Source: Alkalihalobacillus sp. AL-G
Lineage (GTDB): Bacteria; Bacillota; Bacilli; Bacillales; Fictibacillaceae
Direction: 5' to 3'
Assembly (NCBI RefSeq): GCF_030643805.1
Contig: NZ_CP094656.1
Coordinates: 1,612,001-1,676,000 of the forward strand
Length of the DNA: 64,000 nt
A model generated the notes under the pieces. That model was given only the letters and a program-made list of their open reading frames with translations, did no database searches and was not told the origin of the DNA. Position numbers and translations under genes: made by a program. This document shows positions 45,079 to 54,474 of this stretch, piece by piece (position 1 is the first letter of the stretch; each line of letters begins with the position of its first letter).

Positions 45079-46110
45079 GTGAAGAGGTTGGAAACTATTT
45101 TAGAAGTAAAGAACTTACATGTTTCATTTGATACGTACGGAGGCGAGGTTAAAGCAGTACGTGGCGTTGACCTCCAACTGAAAAAAGGGGAAACTCTTGC
45201 GATCGTAGGTGAATCAGGTTCAGGTAAATCTGTTACTTCAAAAAGTATCATGAGATTAATCCCTAACCCGCCGGGTCGTATTAAAGATGGTGAAATTCTT
45301 TTTGAGGGAAAAGATTTAGCTAAACTTTCAGATCGACAAATGCAAAAGATCCGAGGATCCGAAATATCGATGATTTTCCAAGATCCTATGACTTCCTTAA
45401 ATCCAACGATGACCGTTGGGAAGCAAATCATGGAAGGACTCCGTATTCATCAAAGTATGTCGAAGTCACAAGCCAGTGCTCGAGCAATTGAACTATTAAA
45501 GCTGGTTGGTATCCCGAATGCAGAAGAACGCATCAAGCAATATCCGCACCAGTTCTCCGGTGGTATGAGACAACGTGTAGTCATTGCAATTGCGTTAGCT
45601 TGCAATCCGAAGATTTTGATCGCAGACGAGCCGACTACAGCGTTAGATGTTACAATTCAAGCGCAGATTCTTGATTTGATGCGTGATCTGCAGGATAAGA
45701 CAGGAACTGCAATTATCCTGATTACTCATGACCTTGGGGTTGTAGCGAATAGTGCTCAGCGTGTTGCGGTTATGTATGGTGGTCAAGTTGTTGAGACGGG
45801 TACAGTCGATGAAATCTTCTATAAGCCAAAGCATCCTTACACATGGGGACTGCTTGCATCGATGCCGAAACTCGGAGTATCTAGAGAGACGGATCTGATC
45901 GCAATTCCTGGATCACCACCAGACTTAAGTGATCCTCCAAAAGGGTGTCCTTTTGCAGCTCGTTGTCCACATGCGATGAAGGTTTGTGAGGACCATATGC
46001 CAGATTATACTGAGTTATCAGGTACCCAGAAGACAGCTTGCTGGTTGTTAGACGACAGAGCACCAAATGTAGAAAAGCCAGAAGCGGCATCAGTTGGAGG
46101 TGCGAGATAA
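45079..46110 (+). CDS. oppD: Oligopeptide ABC transporter ATPase OppD
   Basis: This 343-residue ATPase has Walker A GESGSGKS, signature FSGGMRQRV, Walker [13 protein letters not shown] and the H-loop ITHDLG. The C-terminal oligopeptide-transporter extension carries cysteines in [16 protein letters not shown], which in related ATPases can bind an iron-sulfur cluster. The start is GTG at 45079 or TTG at 45088; both lie near an AAGGTGGG site. It works with OppF. Confidence 0.94.
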   Translation: MKRLETILEVKNLHVSFDTYGGEVKAVRGVDLQLKKGETLAIVGESGSGKSVTSKSIMRLIPNPPGRIKDGEILFEGKDLAKLSDRQMQKIRGSEISMIFQDPMTSLNPTMTVGKQIMEGLRIHQSMSKSQASARAIELLKLVGIPNAEERIKQYPHQFSGGMRQRVVIAIALACNPKILIADEPTTALDVTIQAQILDLMRDLQDKTGTAIILITHDLGVVANSAQRVAVMYGGQVVETGTVDEIFYKPKHPYTWGLLASMPKLGVSRETDLIAIPGSPPDLSDPPKGCPFAARCPHAMKVCEDHMPDYTELSGTQKTACWLLDDRAPNVEKPEAASVGGAR

Positions 46111-47096
46111 TGGCAACAAAAGAAAAATTAGTAGAAGTTAAAAACCTGAAGAAATACTTCAATATGGGTAAAGGGCAGATGTTAAAAGCTGTCGATGACG
46201 TATCCTTTGACATTTATAAAGGGGAAACTCTTGGTCTTGTAGGTGAATCAGGTTGTGGTAAGTCAACGACCGGCCGTACCATCATTCGTCTCTACGGGGC
46301 ATCCGGTGGGGAAGTTACGTTTAATGGTGAAGATGTACACGGCAAAAAGTCGAAGGCCAAGCTGAAAGAATTCAACCGCAAGATGCAAATGATTTTCCAG
46401 GACCCATATGCATCATTAAACCCTAGAATGACAGTAAAAGATATCGTTGCAGAAGGTATCGATATTCACGGACTGGCTAAATCGAATGAAGAACGACTAA
46501 ATCGAGTTCACGAATTACTTGAAACTGTTGGTTTAAACAAGGAACATGCGAATCGTTATCCACATGAATTCAGTGGTGGGCAACGTCAGCGTATCGGAAT
46601 CGCACGTGCGTTAGCTGTTGACCCTGACTTTATCATTGCCGATGAGCCAATCTCAGCATTGGACGTATCGATTCAGGCACAGGTCGTTAACCTGATGCAA
46701 AAGCTTCAACGCGAACGTGGTCTGACGTATCTCTTTATTGCGCATGACCTTTCAATGGTTAAGCATATCAGTGACCGTGTGGGTGTTATGTACCTCGGAA
46801 ACATGGTTGAGCTTACGGAAAGTGATGCGCTATACAATGAGCCATTACACCCATACACGCAAGCGTTGCTATCTGCTATTCCGGTTCCGGACCCAGAAGT
46901 AGAACGCAGCCGGGAGAGAATCATTCTTGAAGGTGATGTACCAAGTCCGGTATCACCACCAAGCGGTTGCCGTTTCCGCACAAGATGTCCGCATGCAATG
47001 GACGTATGTGCTAAAGTTGCACCGAAATGGCAAGAAGCTAGAGAAGGTCACTATGTTGCATGCCATTTATATGATGATGAAGTAAAAGAAAATTAA
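46110..47096 (+). CDS. oppF: Oligopeptide ABC transporter ATPase OppF
   Basis: This 328-residue ATPase has Walker [10 protein letters not shown], signature FSGGQRQRI, Walker [13 protein letters not shown] and a C-terminal cysteine-containing [16 protein letters not shown] segment. The ATG at 46110 shares a base with the oppD stop and has GGAGGTG upstream; the longer frame from 46038 lies within oppD. A strong terminator ends the operon. Confidence 0.95.
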   Translation: MATKEKLVEVKNLKKYFNMGKGQMLKAVDDVSFDIYKGETLGLVGESGCGKSTTGRTIIRLYGASGGEVTFNGEDVHGKKSKAKLKEFNRKMQMIFQDPYASLNPRMTVKDIVAEGIDIHGLAKSNEERLNRVHELLETVGLNKEHANRYPHEFSGGQRQRIGIARALAVDPDFIIADEPISALDVSIQAQVVNLMQKLQRERGLTYLFIAHDLSMVKHISDRVGVMYLGNMVELTESDALYNEPLHPYTQALLSAIPVPDPEVERSRERIILEGDVPSPVSPPSGCRFRTRCPHAMDVCAKVAPKWQEAREGHYVACHLYDDEVKEN

Positions 47097-47114
47097 TAGG
47101 GTATTGTTGATAAG

Positions 47115-47140
47115 ACGACCTCTGAATAGAGGTCGTTTTA
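47115..47140 (+). terminator. Terminator of the opp operon
   Basis: ACGACCTCT (47115-47123) pairs perfectly with AGAGGTCGT (47128-47136), followed by Ts. Confidence 0.82.
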
Positions 47141-47250
47141 TCGTTGATCAACATTTATCATAGCGTCTCTATAGGTTGTATTTTCTTTCAGAACATCATA
47201 CGATAGTAATAGAGGTGTACGAAAGATGTAATCAGGAATGAGGAAAATAT

Positions 47251-48105
47251 ATGTCAATTTCATTTGTCGTTGATAGTGCTAGTGATTATTTAGGACAACA
47301 AGAATCCTTGAATTTAAGAACTCCGATCCATGTCGTTCCTTTAAATGTGAATTTTGAAGGAGAAGGAACCTATCTAGATGGGGTGACGATTACGCATGAG
47401 GACTTTTATGATAAAATGCGTGGTTCAAAATCATTGCCAAAAACGAGTCAGCCATCGCCAAAGCGTTTTTTCGATACGTTTCAAAAATTGATTTCTGAAG
47501 GGCATACCGTGATTTACTTCGCGATAGCAGGTAAGTTGAGCGGCACATACCAAAGTGCAAATGTTGCTAAAGAGATGTTTCCTGAAGGAGATCAGAAACG
47601 GTTATTCTTGATTGATACCGAAACGGTTTCGGCGGGAGTACTTTACTTAGTTGATTATGCAGACCAGCTTGCAGAAAAAGGGCTTTCGTCTGAAGAGATT
47701 TTCCATCAAGTTGAGAAACGGAAGAAGGATGTTACTGGAATCATCCTTTTGGAAACACTTGAAAACTTGAAAAAAGGCGGACGTATTTCAGCACTACAAG
47801 GCCGTATAGCAGGAATTTTAAATATTAAACCATTGCTAAAAATCAAAGAAGGTACCGTTGACACCCTAGAAAATTTCAGAGGTAAGAAAAAAGGAGTTCG
47901 TAAACTTGCTGAGATGATTCAGGAATGGAAGGGAGATCACGAAGAACTCATCATCGTTCATAGCTATCCTTCGAAACATATTGTAGTCGAAACATTTAAG
48001 GAACAATTCTCAATGGATACATTTAAAAAAACCCGATTTATAAAACTCGGTAGTGTGATCGGAACATATGCAAGTGAAAATGCGATAGGGGTTATTAAAT
48101 ATTAA
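47251..48105 (+). CDS. DegV-family fatty-acid-binding protein (second copy)
   Basis: This 284-residue DegV protein has VVDSASDYL at the start, the PKTSQPSP loop, YFAIAGKLSGTYQSA and ETLENLKKGGRISALQGRIAGIL motifs. Such proteins bind fatty acids for the fatty-acid kinase FakA, and Bacillaceae carry several paralogues. It is a paralogue of the protein at 16635 but not close in sequence. The C-terminus (IGTYASENAIGVIKY) is typical. Confidence 0.88.
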   Translation: MSISFVVDSASDYLGQQESLNLRTPIHVVPLNVNFEGEGTYLDGVTITHEDFYDKMRGSKSLPKTSQPSPKRFFDTFQKLISEGHTVIYFAIAGKLSGTYQSANVAKEMFPEGDQKRLFLIDTETVSAGVLYLVDYADQLAEKGLSSEEIFHQVEKRKKDVTGIILLETLENLKKGGRISALQGRIAGILNIKPLLKIKEGTVDTLENFRGKKKGVRKLAEMIQEWKGDHEELIIVHSYPSKHIVVETFKEQFSMDTFKKTRFIKLGSVIGTYASENAIGVIKY

Positions 48106-48135
48106 CAGCTTTGGTACATTTCCAGGCTGTTTTTT
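48104..48135 (+). terminator. Probable terminator after the DegV gene
   Basis: AACAGC (48104-48109), which overlaps the stop codon, faces GCTGTT (48126-48131), followed by a T-run. The stem is short. Confidence 0.5.
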
Positions 48136-48232
48136 ATTTGAATGATAAACACAGGGCCGTCAAAAACATAACTGATCAGACGTATAATACGAGTAGACAT
48201 TCCGTATATATAGGTACTAGAGGAGGGATGAA

Positions 48233-48649
48233 GTGATCTACTATATGTTTGATCCTGAGGACGATATCTTATTATTTGATGAAATGGAGCGGAGAAAGCA
48301 ACTTCCTCACTTATTAATGTCATTTCCAAGGAACGAGTGGAAGAATATAATCGATGTGCGTATGAGTGAAAATGATGAGTTATTTGTTTTTGAAAATGAA
48401 GAAATAGTTGTGGGGGTTCTCTGGTTCATCGTTCATTTAAATCTATTAGAGGTTCACTCCATTTTTATCAAGGATGAACATTTTTCTGATACCCTTCTAA
48501 TGAAACTAATCGATTTTTCAGTAAAAAGAGCTAAATATTCCGATTTGAAATCCATAACATTTCCCGAAAAATTAAGTGATGAGTTATGTAGTGAGCTGGA
48601 CTGCAGCTCATTGACATACGAGGGTTCAAATGTAGTCTGTACTTTCTAG
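48233..48649 (+). CDS. Hypothetical protein, distantly GNAT-like
   Basis: This is a 138-residue acidic protein from a GTG start with AGGAGGG 5-6 nt upstream. The middle strand-helix layout (EEIVVGVLWFIVHLNLLEVHSIFI, then a long helix) recalls the acetyltransferase fold, but the acetyl-CoA motif is not clear. A TATAAT lies at 48183-48188. It converges with the HD-domain gene and overlaps it by 4 nt. Confidence 0.6.
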   Translation: MIYYMFDPEDDILLFDEMERRKQLPHLLMSFPRNEWKNIIDVRMSENDELFVFENEEIVVGVLWFIVHLNLLEVHSIFIKDEHFSDTLLMKLIDFSVKRAKYSDLKSITFPEKLSDELCSELDCSSLTYEGSNVVCTF

Positions 48650-49194
48650 CTTGGCTGTTTCAGACTTGTTGCAACAGAATACTCCGCACTTGCTTTGTTG
48701 ACGATCGTATCCAGTTGGTTGATCATCGATTTGGCTCGTTCATCGCTAATCGTACGATAATGGTGTTTACCGCCTGGTTTTTCATCTGCTTCGTCGGCTA
48801 GTTTAACGACCTGTTGCAGTGGATTAAGCTTCAATTCTCCTTCTGGCAAATATGAATCGGTGTGAAGTAATATCGCCAGTGCAATTTCTTTTGCATTCAT
48901 CCTGTCCTCATCTAACTCAATTAATAGTTTATGGGCACGCTCTGCCCCTTTAATTGCATGAATGTCATTTGCTTTATAAAGGTCGTAGTCCCATTCTCCG
49001 TTACTGTACCACGTGTAGTGTCCGATGTCATGAAGCAGTGCTGCTTTTGTTGCAAGGTCAGGATCTACATTCAATTTTTTCGCAATTTTAACTGCGTGAT
49101 AGCTCGAGGCGATCGCATGTGCTATCCCGGAGCGCTTTAGGTACTTTTGTGTTTGGGGATGCTGGAAAATATCTATAAGTGTAAGTTTTCGCAT
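48646..49194 (-). CDS. HD-domain phosphohydrolase-like protein
   Basis: This 182-residue protein has an HD domain. The first His lies in GIAHAIASSYHAVKIAK, the HD pair in ALLHDIGHYTW, and the last Asp in KLADEADEK; metal-dependent phosphohydrolases bear these residues. The substrate is unknown (often a nucleotide or cyclic dinucleotide). The ATG at 49194 has AAAGGAGG 7 nt upstream; the longer frame from 49236 has no such site. Confidence 0.85.
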   Translation of the reverse strand: MRKLTLIDIFQHPQTQKYLKRSGIAHAIASSYHAVKIAKKLNVDPDLATKAALLHDIGHYTWYSNGEWDYDLYKANDIHAIKGAERAHKLLIELDEDRMNAKEIALAILLHTDSYLPEGELKLNPLQQVVKLADEADEKPGGKHHYRTISDERAKSMINQLDTIVNKASAEYSVATSLKQPS

Positions 49195-49443
49195 GAGTGA
49201 ACCTCCTTTCGTGATTTTTAGTATATTGTTCAACACTATACCATGAATTGTCTCTTACATTCAAGTATTTTTACAGCTGTATCCTGGTTTTTTTAAAAGT
49301 ATAAATATGTTGAAATACTACTATATTCGAAAAATAAAAACTTGCCAAAAATAAGAAAAATATGTCGAAAGTTGCTTTTCATGTTAAGAGCAGTTTCCTA
49401 TAATAGATGCATAGGGGTTTAACAACAGGGGGAGGAACATATT

Positions 49444-50640
49444 ATGGGAATGATGAACGTTATCATGTCATTGTTTTTACTGTCGTTTCCACAATGGGAA
49501 ATGGCGGGGGAAGAACCTGACAAGGAAGTATCGTTACATAAAGGGATCAAGACACACATCATGAAGAGGGAGCTACCGGAACAATTACCACGCTTTGTAT
49601 ACGATTCCGGTTTAGATTTTACGTACCCAGAGGCTGTTCGAGGTATATATGTGACCGGTCACTCTGCAGGGGGTAGTCGATTTGAGAAACTGGTTTCACT
49701 TATTGATAACACAGACCTGAATGCGATGGTTATCGATATAAAAGATGATTATGGAAATATAACATATGTTCCTGCAAAAGGTTCACCACTCCATTCATTC
49801 GGGCAACCATTTATCAAAGAACCTAGAAAGATGTTAGAAGTACTGGAAAAACACAAAATATACCCGATTGCTCGAATCGTAGTATTCAAGGATTCTATAC
49901 TTGCTGAGAGAAAGCCTGAATTATCCTTCAAAAAGGGTAGTCAGATATGGAGAAACGGACGCGGTGAGGCTTTTGTGAATCCATTTCTCAAAGAAGTTTG
50001 GGAATATAACCTTCAAGTGGCGATCGATGCTGCAAAATTGGGCTTTGAAGAAATCCAATTTGATTACGTTCGATTTCCTGAAGGGTTCGAAAATCGTGAT
50101 AAAACATTGAATTATAGTATAGGTGGATATAAGGACCTTAAACTTGATGATGTTCAGAAACGTGTTCAAGCTGTTACAGACTTTGTTGCTTATGCAGAGG
50201 AACAATTAAAGCCATATGGTGTTAAGGTATCTGTTGATATTTTCGGATATACGGCAACGATTCCTGAGGCGCCTGGTATCGGACAGAACTTTACAAAGAT
50301 ATCGAGTCACGTAGATGTGATTTCCTCAATGATATATCCAAGTCACTGGACATCGTACTTCGGGATTCCGAAACCTGATTTAGAACCGTATCGCCTCGTG
50401 ACAGAATATGCGAAGGTTGAAAATCAAAAGCTAGGTGCAATGAAGGATCCCCCAACCTCAAGGCCTTGGATCCAAGATTTCACAGCATCTTACCTTGGAA
50501 GTGGAAATTATCGAGTATACGGGAAAGATGAAGTAGAAGTACAGATTCGAGCATTGAACGAAAATGGAATTAAAGAATTTTTATTATGGGATGCAGGAAA
50601 CTCTTATACACCGAATGTTGACTACACCCCACTAAATTAA
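49444..50640 (+). CDS. Putative glycoside hydrolase (DUF4015 family), exported
   Basis: This is a 398-residue protein with a hydrophobic N-terminal segment (MNVIMSLFLLSFPQW) that may be a signal peptide or anchor. A TIM-barrel-like DUF4015 domain follows: RGIYVTGHSAGG, NAMVIDIKDDYGN, LGFEEIQFDYVRFPEG and a VSVDIFGYTA segment contain the acidic residues expected of a glycosidase. It probably acts on an extracellular or cell-wall polysaccharide. GGGGGAGG precedes the ATG. Confidence 0.85.
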   Translation: MGMMNVIMSLFLLSFPQWEMAGEEPDKEVSLHKGIKTHIMKRELPEQLPRFVYDSGLDFTYPEAVRGIYVTGHSAGGSRFEKLVSLIDNTDLNAMVIDIKDDYGNITYVPAKGSPLHSFGQPFIKEPRKMLEVLEKHKIYPIARIVVFKDSILAERKPELSFKKGSQIWRNGRGEAFVNPFLKEVWEYNLQVAIDAAKLGFEEIQFDYVRFPEGFENRDKTLNYSIGGYKDLKLDDVQKRVQAVTDFVAYAEEQLKPYGVKVSVDIFGYTATIPEAPGIGQNFTKISSHVDVISSMIYPSHWTSYFGIPKPDLEPYRLVTEYAKVENQKLGAMKDPPTSRPWIQDFTASYLGSGNYRVYGKDEVEVQIRALNENGIKEFLLWDAGNSYTPNVDYTPLN

Positions 50641-50642
50641 AT

Positions 50643-50682
50643 AAAAAACGGAGCTGGAATTGGAATTCCTGCTCCGTTTTTT
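50643..50682. terminator. Bidirectional terminator
   Basis: AAAAAACGGAGC (50643-50654) pairs perfectly with GCTCCGTTTTTT (50671-50682) between two convergent genes. Confidence 0.85.
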
Positions 50683-50697
50683 CTTCTTGCATTATTT

Positions 50698-50880
50698 TTA
50701 TGTATCCCTTCTTTGTACCTTTCTCCAGCCTGTCTGAGTTTGCTTGCTTTTTACAGCAAAAAACCGACGACTGTTTTTACCGAATAACCGCAAAGCAGCT
50801 CCATGTGTAATGATTCCCATAAATGCAGTTAGACCAATAATGCATATTGACATTAAGGTCAAATCTATAAAAAATTGCAT
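50698..50880 (-). CDS. Small membrane protein, 60 residues
   Basis: The product starts MQFFIDLTLMSICIIGL and has one long or two short membrane helices, followed by a basic tail (FGKNSRRFFAVKSKQ). The ATG at 50880 follows AAAGGAGGG by 7 nt, a very good site; the upstream start at 50907 has none. Convergent with the glycosidase gene. No family recognised. Confidence 0.7.
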   Translation of the reverse strand: MQFFIDLTLMSICIIGLTAFMGIITHGAALRLFGKNSRRFFAVKSKQTQTGWRKVQRRDT

Positions 50881-51076
50881 GAGGAATCCCTCCTTTGTAT
50901 GATACATTTACCAATTCCTGATAATACTATTATAAAAGAAGTTTCACTACTTTGAAAGAAGGTATTCTCATGTGCTGGGATCAAATCCGGAACTTACGCA
51001 TCTGAATACCGGTTTAGAGTAGAACGGAGGTTATGTTATAATGGAAATGAAGAATCAAAATAGAAAGGGTAGATCA

Positions 51077-51619
51077 ATGAACTGGTACGAAAAACTCAAT
51101 CAATACTTTCCAATTGAAGAAATGAAATCGAAGCAACACATGGAGCTATTATTGCAGGAGAAAAGTGATGTTTACCAAAAGGATGAGGGAGAACATCATG
51201 TGCTGATGTACGCCGAGTTTGAGGATTTTATATTCATTGATTATATCTTTGTATCGGGTGCTGCACGTGGTCAAGGAATCGGACACAAGCTTTTAGAGAA
51301 ACTGAAGAATAAAGGAAAACCTATTATTCTAGAAGTGGAACCGGTCGACTACGAGGACACAGATACAGAAAAAAGACAGCGTTTTTATATAAGAGAAGGA
51401 TTCAAGCATGCAGAATCGATTGGATATAGTCGACGTTCTCTGGCGACCAATGAGATCAATGAAATGGAAATCTTGTTTTGGGCACCAAATGAAGAATCCG
51501 AAGAGGTTATTTATGAAAGCATGAAAAAGACATACGAGAAGATTCACACATACAAAGATAAGGAGCTTTACGGGAAGTCATACCAAAACGTTGAAGATGT
51601 TCTCACCTTTGAAGAGTGA
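51077..51619 (+). CDS. yjbC: YjbC-like GNAT acetyltransferase
   Basis: This 180-residue acetyltransferase has the acetyl-CoA motif FVSGAARGQGIGHKLLEKL near residues 64-82 and an FYIREGF end strand. It takes the yjbC position just before spx in B. subtilis, where yjbC and spx share a transcript. The ATG at 51077 follows AAAGGG by 7 nt. The ATG at 51041 lies inside a TATAAT (51037-51042), a possible promoter -10 box. The acetylated target is unknown. Confidence 0.83.
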   Translation: MNWYEKLNQYFPIEEMKSKQHMELLLQEKSDVYQKDEGEHHVLMYAEFEDFIFIDYIFVSGAARGQGIGHKLLEKLKNKGKPIILEVEPVDYEDTDTEKRQRFYIREGFKHAESIGYSRRSLATNEINEMEILFWAPNEESEEVIYESMKKTYEKIHTYKDKELYGKSYQNVEDVLTFEE

Positions 51620-51642
51620 TGAATGAAAGGACGGTGAGTAAT

Positions 51643-51768
51643 ATGAAACGCCGTACGAAAAATAAAAAGAAACGTGAATGGTTGAAAGACCTTCTTAAGA
51701 AGAAGCTTGGTGGATGGTCTCCACAACCAAACAAAGGTCCAGCTTCTCAATCCAAGCATACTGCTTAA
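51643..51768 (+). CDS. Small basic protein, 41 residues
   Basis: The product MKRRTKNKKKREWLKDLL, followed by KKKLGGWSPQPNKGP, is strongly basic in its first half. A GGTGAG site lies 6 nt before the ATG and a strong terminator follows, which supports a real gene coupled to yjbC. It could bind nucleic acid. No family is recognised. Confidence 0.55.
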   Translation: MKRRTKNKKKREWLKDLLKKKLGGWSPQPNKGPASQSKHTA

Positions 51769-51791
51769 CGGATTTAAAGTGAAAAGACTAT

Positions 51792-51832
51792 AAGACCTGG
51801 GTGGAGATGGTTTATTCCACTCAGGTCTTTGT
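51792..51832 (+). terminator. Terminator
   Basis: AAGACCTGGGTGGA (51792-51805) pairs with TCCACTCAGGTCTT (51816-51829, one mismatch), followed by Ts. It separates yjbC from spx. Confidence 0.8.
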
Positions 51833-52154
51833 ATTTACGTAAAAAAGGATTACACTCACAAATTAATAATTTTAATTTTGCGCGCTCACTTTTCAATACT
51901 GAGTTTCGAACCATTTGTTGACTGAGAATTCCCTTAATTCTATTTTTTATTTCTCGATTTGAAGTTTAAAATAAATAAGAGGGGGAATAGCATTATTGAA
52001 CTGATTATACCCAATGGTTTGAATCAATTGAAACTTTTTTGACCCCCTATCATCCATATAAAAATTGTAGTATAATATAAAATATGATTTAATAATCTTT
52101 TTCAAGTAGGATTCTCTACAATTTGTATGTAAATCATGAAAGGAGTCGATCCTT
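51833..52154. other. spx upstream region
   Basis: This AT-rich gap contains a perfect TATAAT at 52071-52076, about 80 bp before the spx ATG, but no good -35 at the right spacing. The unusual length fits spx having several regulated promoters in B. subtilis. No gene is seen. Confidence 0.5.
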
Positions 52155-52550
52155 ATGGTTAAACTATATACTTCACCGAGCTGTACTTCATGTAGAAAAG
52201 CGAAAGCATGGTTGGAAGAGCATGAGATTCCATTTCAAGAACGCAACATTTTTTCAGAGCCTCTTTCGATAACAGAATTGAAGGAAATTCTCCGAATGAC
52301 GGAGGAGGGTACGGATGAGATCATTTCCAAGCGTTCAAAAACGTTTCAGGAATTGAACATAAATCTCGAAACCATGCCTCTTCAAGATTTGTTTGAATTA
52401 ATGAGTGAGAATCCCGGATTGCTGCGACGTCCGATCCTGATCGATGAAAAACGATTGCAGGTAGGATATAACGAAGATGAAATCCGTCGGTTCCTACCGA
52501 GAAAGGTCCGGACATTCCAGCTTCAAGAAGCACAAAAAATGGTGAATTGA
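52155..52550 (+). CDS. spx: Spx, redox-sensing global transcription regulator
   Basis: This 131-residue ArsC-fold protein binds the RNA polymerase alpha subunit C-terminal domain. The redox switch CTSC lies at residues 10-13, the conserved [14 protein letters not shown] helix follows, and [23 protein letters not shown] closes the fold. The C-terminal tail is the ClpXP degradation signal region that YjbH (60609) recognises. AAGGAG precedes the ATG. Confidence 0.96.
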   Translation: MVKLYTSPSCTSCRKAKAWLEEHEIPFQERNIFSEPLSITELKEILRMTEEGTDEIISKRSKTFQELNINLETMPLQDLFELMSENPGLLRRPILIDEKRLQVGYNEDEIRRFLPRKVRTFQLQEAQKMVN

Positions 52551-52551
52551 T

Positions 52552-52585
52552 AAAACGGGTTGACAGACGTCAACCCGTTTTATTT
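52552..52585. terminator. Terminator after spx
   Basis: AAAACGGGTTGAC (52552-52564) and GTCAACCCGTTTT (52569-52581) form a perfect 13-bp stem; it also serves the convergent yjbE. Confidence 0.88.
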
Positions 52586-52618
52586 GGAGAAGAAAACTTG
52601 GCTAAACCAAGTTTTCTT

Positions 52619-53293
52619 TTATACATTTGTACGTGATTTTACACGTTTAGTAAGCCAGCCTGCGAGTAAAATACCCCCGATTACGACAACATAAATCAGC
52701 AACTTAAGTATGAGATTGTCCGCAACCCATTCGTGAACAACTTTTTCTTCCATAATCATCCCAGCAGCAGTAAACCCTAAAACTCCTGCCCCTATGAATA
52801 TGATAGAAGGATATTTTTCCATAAAGTGGAGGATCAATTTACTTCCCCAAATGATGATTGGTACTGAAACAAGTAAACCAATAATTACGAGAAGAATGTT
52901 TCCATGAGCTGCACCAGCGATTGCTAGTACATTATCAACACCCATGACAATATCGGCCACAACAATCGTCCGAATTGCTTCAATAAGGGTTGTTCCGCCT
53001 TTTATATCTGCATCATCATTATCATCGGATAATAAGTTGTATGCAATGTACACAAGCAACAAACCACCGATTAACATTAAATATGGAATTTTCAATAGAA
53101 AAACAGCAACAATGGTCAACAGGACACGAACCGCAATCGCAAGTCCTGTACCAAGGAAAATTGCTTTGTTTCTTTGGTGGTCAGGCAAATTTCGGCTTGC
53201 TAGTGCAATTACAATCGCATTATCCCCACCTAGAACGATATCGATGGCGATAATCTGCAGCAAAGCAATTAAAAATTCAGAGTCGAAAATCAA
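52619..53293 (-). CDS. yjbE: TerC-family membrane protein (YjbE)
   Basis: This 224-residue membrane protein has about seven helices with the TerC signatures DIVLGGDNAIVIALA and VADIVMGVDNVLAIAGA, whose buried acidic residues probably bind metal. TerC proteins in Bacillus are linked to manganese export and metalation of exoenzymes. The start is TTG with a GGAG site 7-8 nt upstream. Position after spx matches B. subtilis yjbE. Confidence 0.9.
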   Translation of the reverse strand: MIFDSEFLIALLQIIAIDIVLGGDNAIVIALASRNLPDHQRNKAIFLGTGLAIAVRVLLTIVAVFLLKIPYLMLIGGLLLVYIAYNLLSDDNDDADIKGGTTLIEAIRTIVVADIVMGVDNVLAIAGAAHGNILLVIIGLLVSVPIIIWGSKLILHFMEKYPSIIFIGAGVLGFTAAGMIMEEKVVHEWVADNLILKLLIYVVVIGGILLAGWLTKRVKSRTNV

Positions 53294-53385
53294 AAAAAAG
53301 CTCCTTTCTGCTAATACACTTGACGGCTAGTATGAATCCACGTACAATCAATATCAAAAACTATGTAGCTTAGACTAACGTTGAA

Positions 53386-53414
53386 ATTATAAGATAGTTT
53401 TTCCTTACCGTCAA
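53386..53414 (-). promoter_or_regulatory. Sigma-A promoter of yjbE
   Basis: On the minus strand TTGACG (53414-53409) and TATAAT (53391-53386) are separated by exactly 17 bp, about 95 bp before the yjbE start. Confidence 0.75.
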
Positions 53415-53649
53415 GTATAGAGCACAGGACAAAGGCCTATTTTGATGAAAAAGAAAAAATGGTCATGCATTTTTATTTCATTATTCCTTTATTTATCATA
53501 GAATAGAAGTACAAGAAACTCCATTTATCATGAAGGATATAACTTTCGCGATTACGGGAATACCTAGTGTAATGAGTTAACCATATTTACTGCACCGGGG
53601 TTTAATATCTCTTCCAGGTGATAATCTGGATCGAAGGGAGAGAAACACC
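53415..53649. other. yjbE-mecA intergenic region
   Basis: Together with 53294-53385 this 356-bp gap holds the yjbE promoter and leader and the mecA promoter. I see no gene and no yybP-ykoY type riboswitch, although that element precedes some other TerC genes. A GAAGGGAG site lies just before mecA. Confidence 0.45.
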
Positions 53650-54327
53650 ATGGAAATTGAACGTGTCAATGAGTATACGATTAAATTTTTTATTACGTAT
53701 AATGATATAGAAACAAGAGGCTTTGATAAGGAAGAAATTTGGCAGAACCGGGAAAGAGGAGAGGAATTGTTTTGGGAAATGATGGATGAAGCCCATCAAC
53801 AGGAACAGTTTTCCTTAGAAGGACCGCTCTGGATTCAAGTTCAGGCACTTGATAAAGGACTCGAAATACTAGTTACACGAGCTTCTCTTTCACAGGATGG
53901 ATCAAAGCTGGAGCTGCCAATTTCCGACGATAAGCAGGTGGATGTACCAGTAGATGAAAACATCGAAAAGATGCTGGACCATCAGTTTAGCTCTGATGAT
54001 AAATCTGATGATGAGATCGAAGCAGACGATGAAGATTATCTATCGTTTATGCTCCGTTTTTCCGATATTGAGGAGCTTATACGGCTAAGTCATTATATTA
54101 AAACCGAATCATTTGAGGACACACTTTATCATTATGAAAACAGATATTATCTGTACGTGACATTTTATGATGCTTATAGTGAATCGGAGCAGGATGATGT
54201 CTTAAGCCAGATGTTAGAATTTGGGGATGAAGCTGATCTAACGATACATCGTCTTGAAGAATACGGCAAAGTTATTATCCAGGACAATGCTTTGGAACAA
54301 CTAAATGAAAAGTTTCCGCAACGATAA
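53650..54327 (+). CDS. mecA: MecA, ClpC adaptor protein
   Basis: This 225-residue adaptor targets ComK and other proteins to ClpCP. The N-terminal substrate-binding part is MEIERVNEYTIKFFITYNDI. A very acidic linker follows (residues about 112-134), then the C-terminal ClpC-binding domain (LMLRFSDIEELIRL form, YVTFYDAY). The length is normal. A strong terminator follows. Confidence 0.95.
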   Translation: MEIERVNEYTIKFFITYNDIETRGFDKEEIWQNRERGEELFWEMMDEAHQQEQFSLEGPLWIQVQALDKGLEILVTRASLSQDGSKLELPISDDKQVDVPVDENIEKMLDHQFSSDDKSDDEIEADDEDYLSFMLRFSDIEELIRLSHYIKTESFEDTLYHYENRYYLYVTFYDAYSESEQDDVLSQMLEFGDEADLTIHRLEEYGKVIIQDNALEQLNEKFPQR

Positions 54328-54328
54328 C

Positions 54329-54362
54329 AAAACGCCGAATTCATTTGAAGTTCGGCGTTTTT
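54329..54362 (+). terminator. Terminator after mecA
   Basis: AAAACGCCGAA (54329-54339) pairs perfectly with TTCGGCGTTTT (54351-54361). Confidence 0.85.
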
Positions 54363-54474
54363 ACATAATAAACAACATACAGCTCGTATTTACATCATAT
54401 ACAACGTCTAGTTTGGTATGAAGCTTGATATAAACTTAGCTACGCAGATTTTGTAGAATAAAGGATGGAAGACG

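Noticed and set aside
53294-53385. A manganese (yybP-ykoY) riboswitch before the TerC gene
   Set aside because: The transcribed leader is only about 90 nt and lacks the conserved loops of that riboswitch.
53318-53416. Inverted repeat ACTTGACGG / CCGTCAAGT flanking the yjbE leader
   Set aside because: One arm is the -35 region and is not transcribed, so no RNA stem can form; probably chance.
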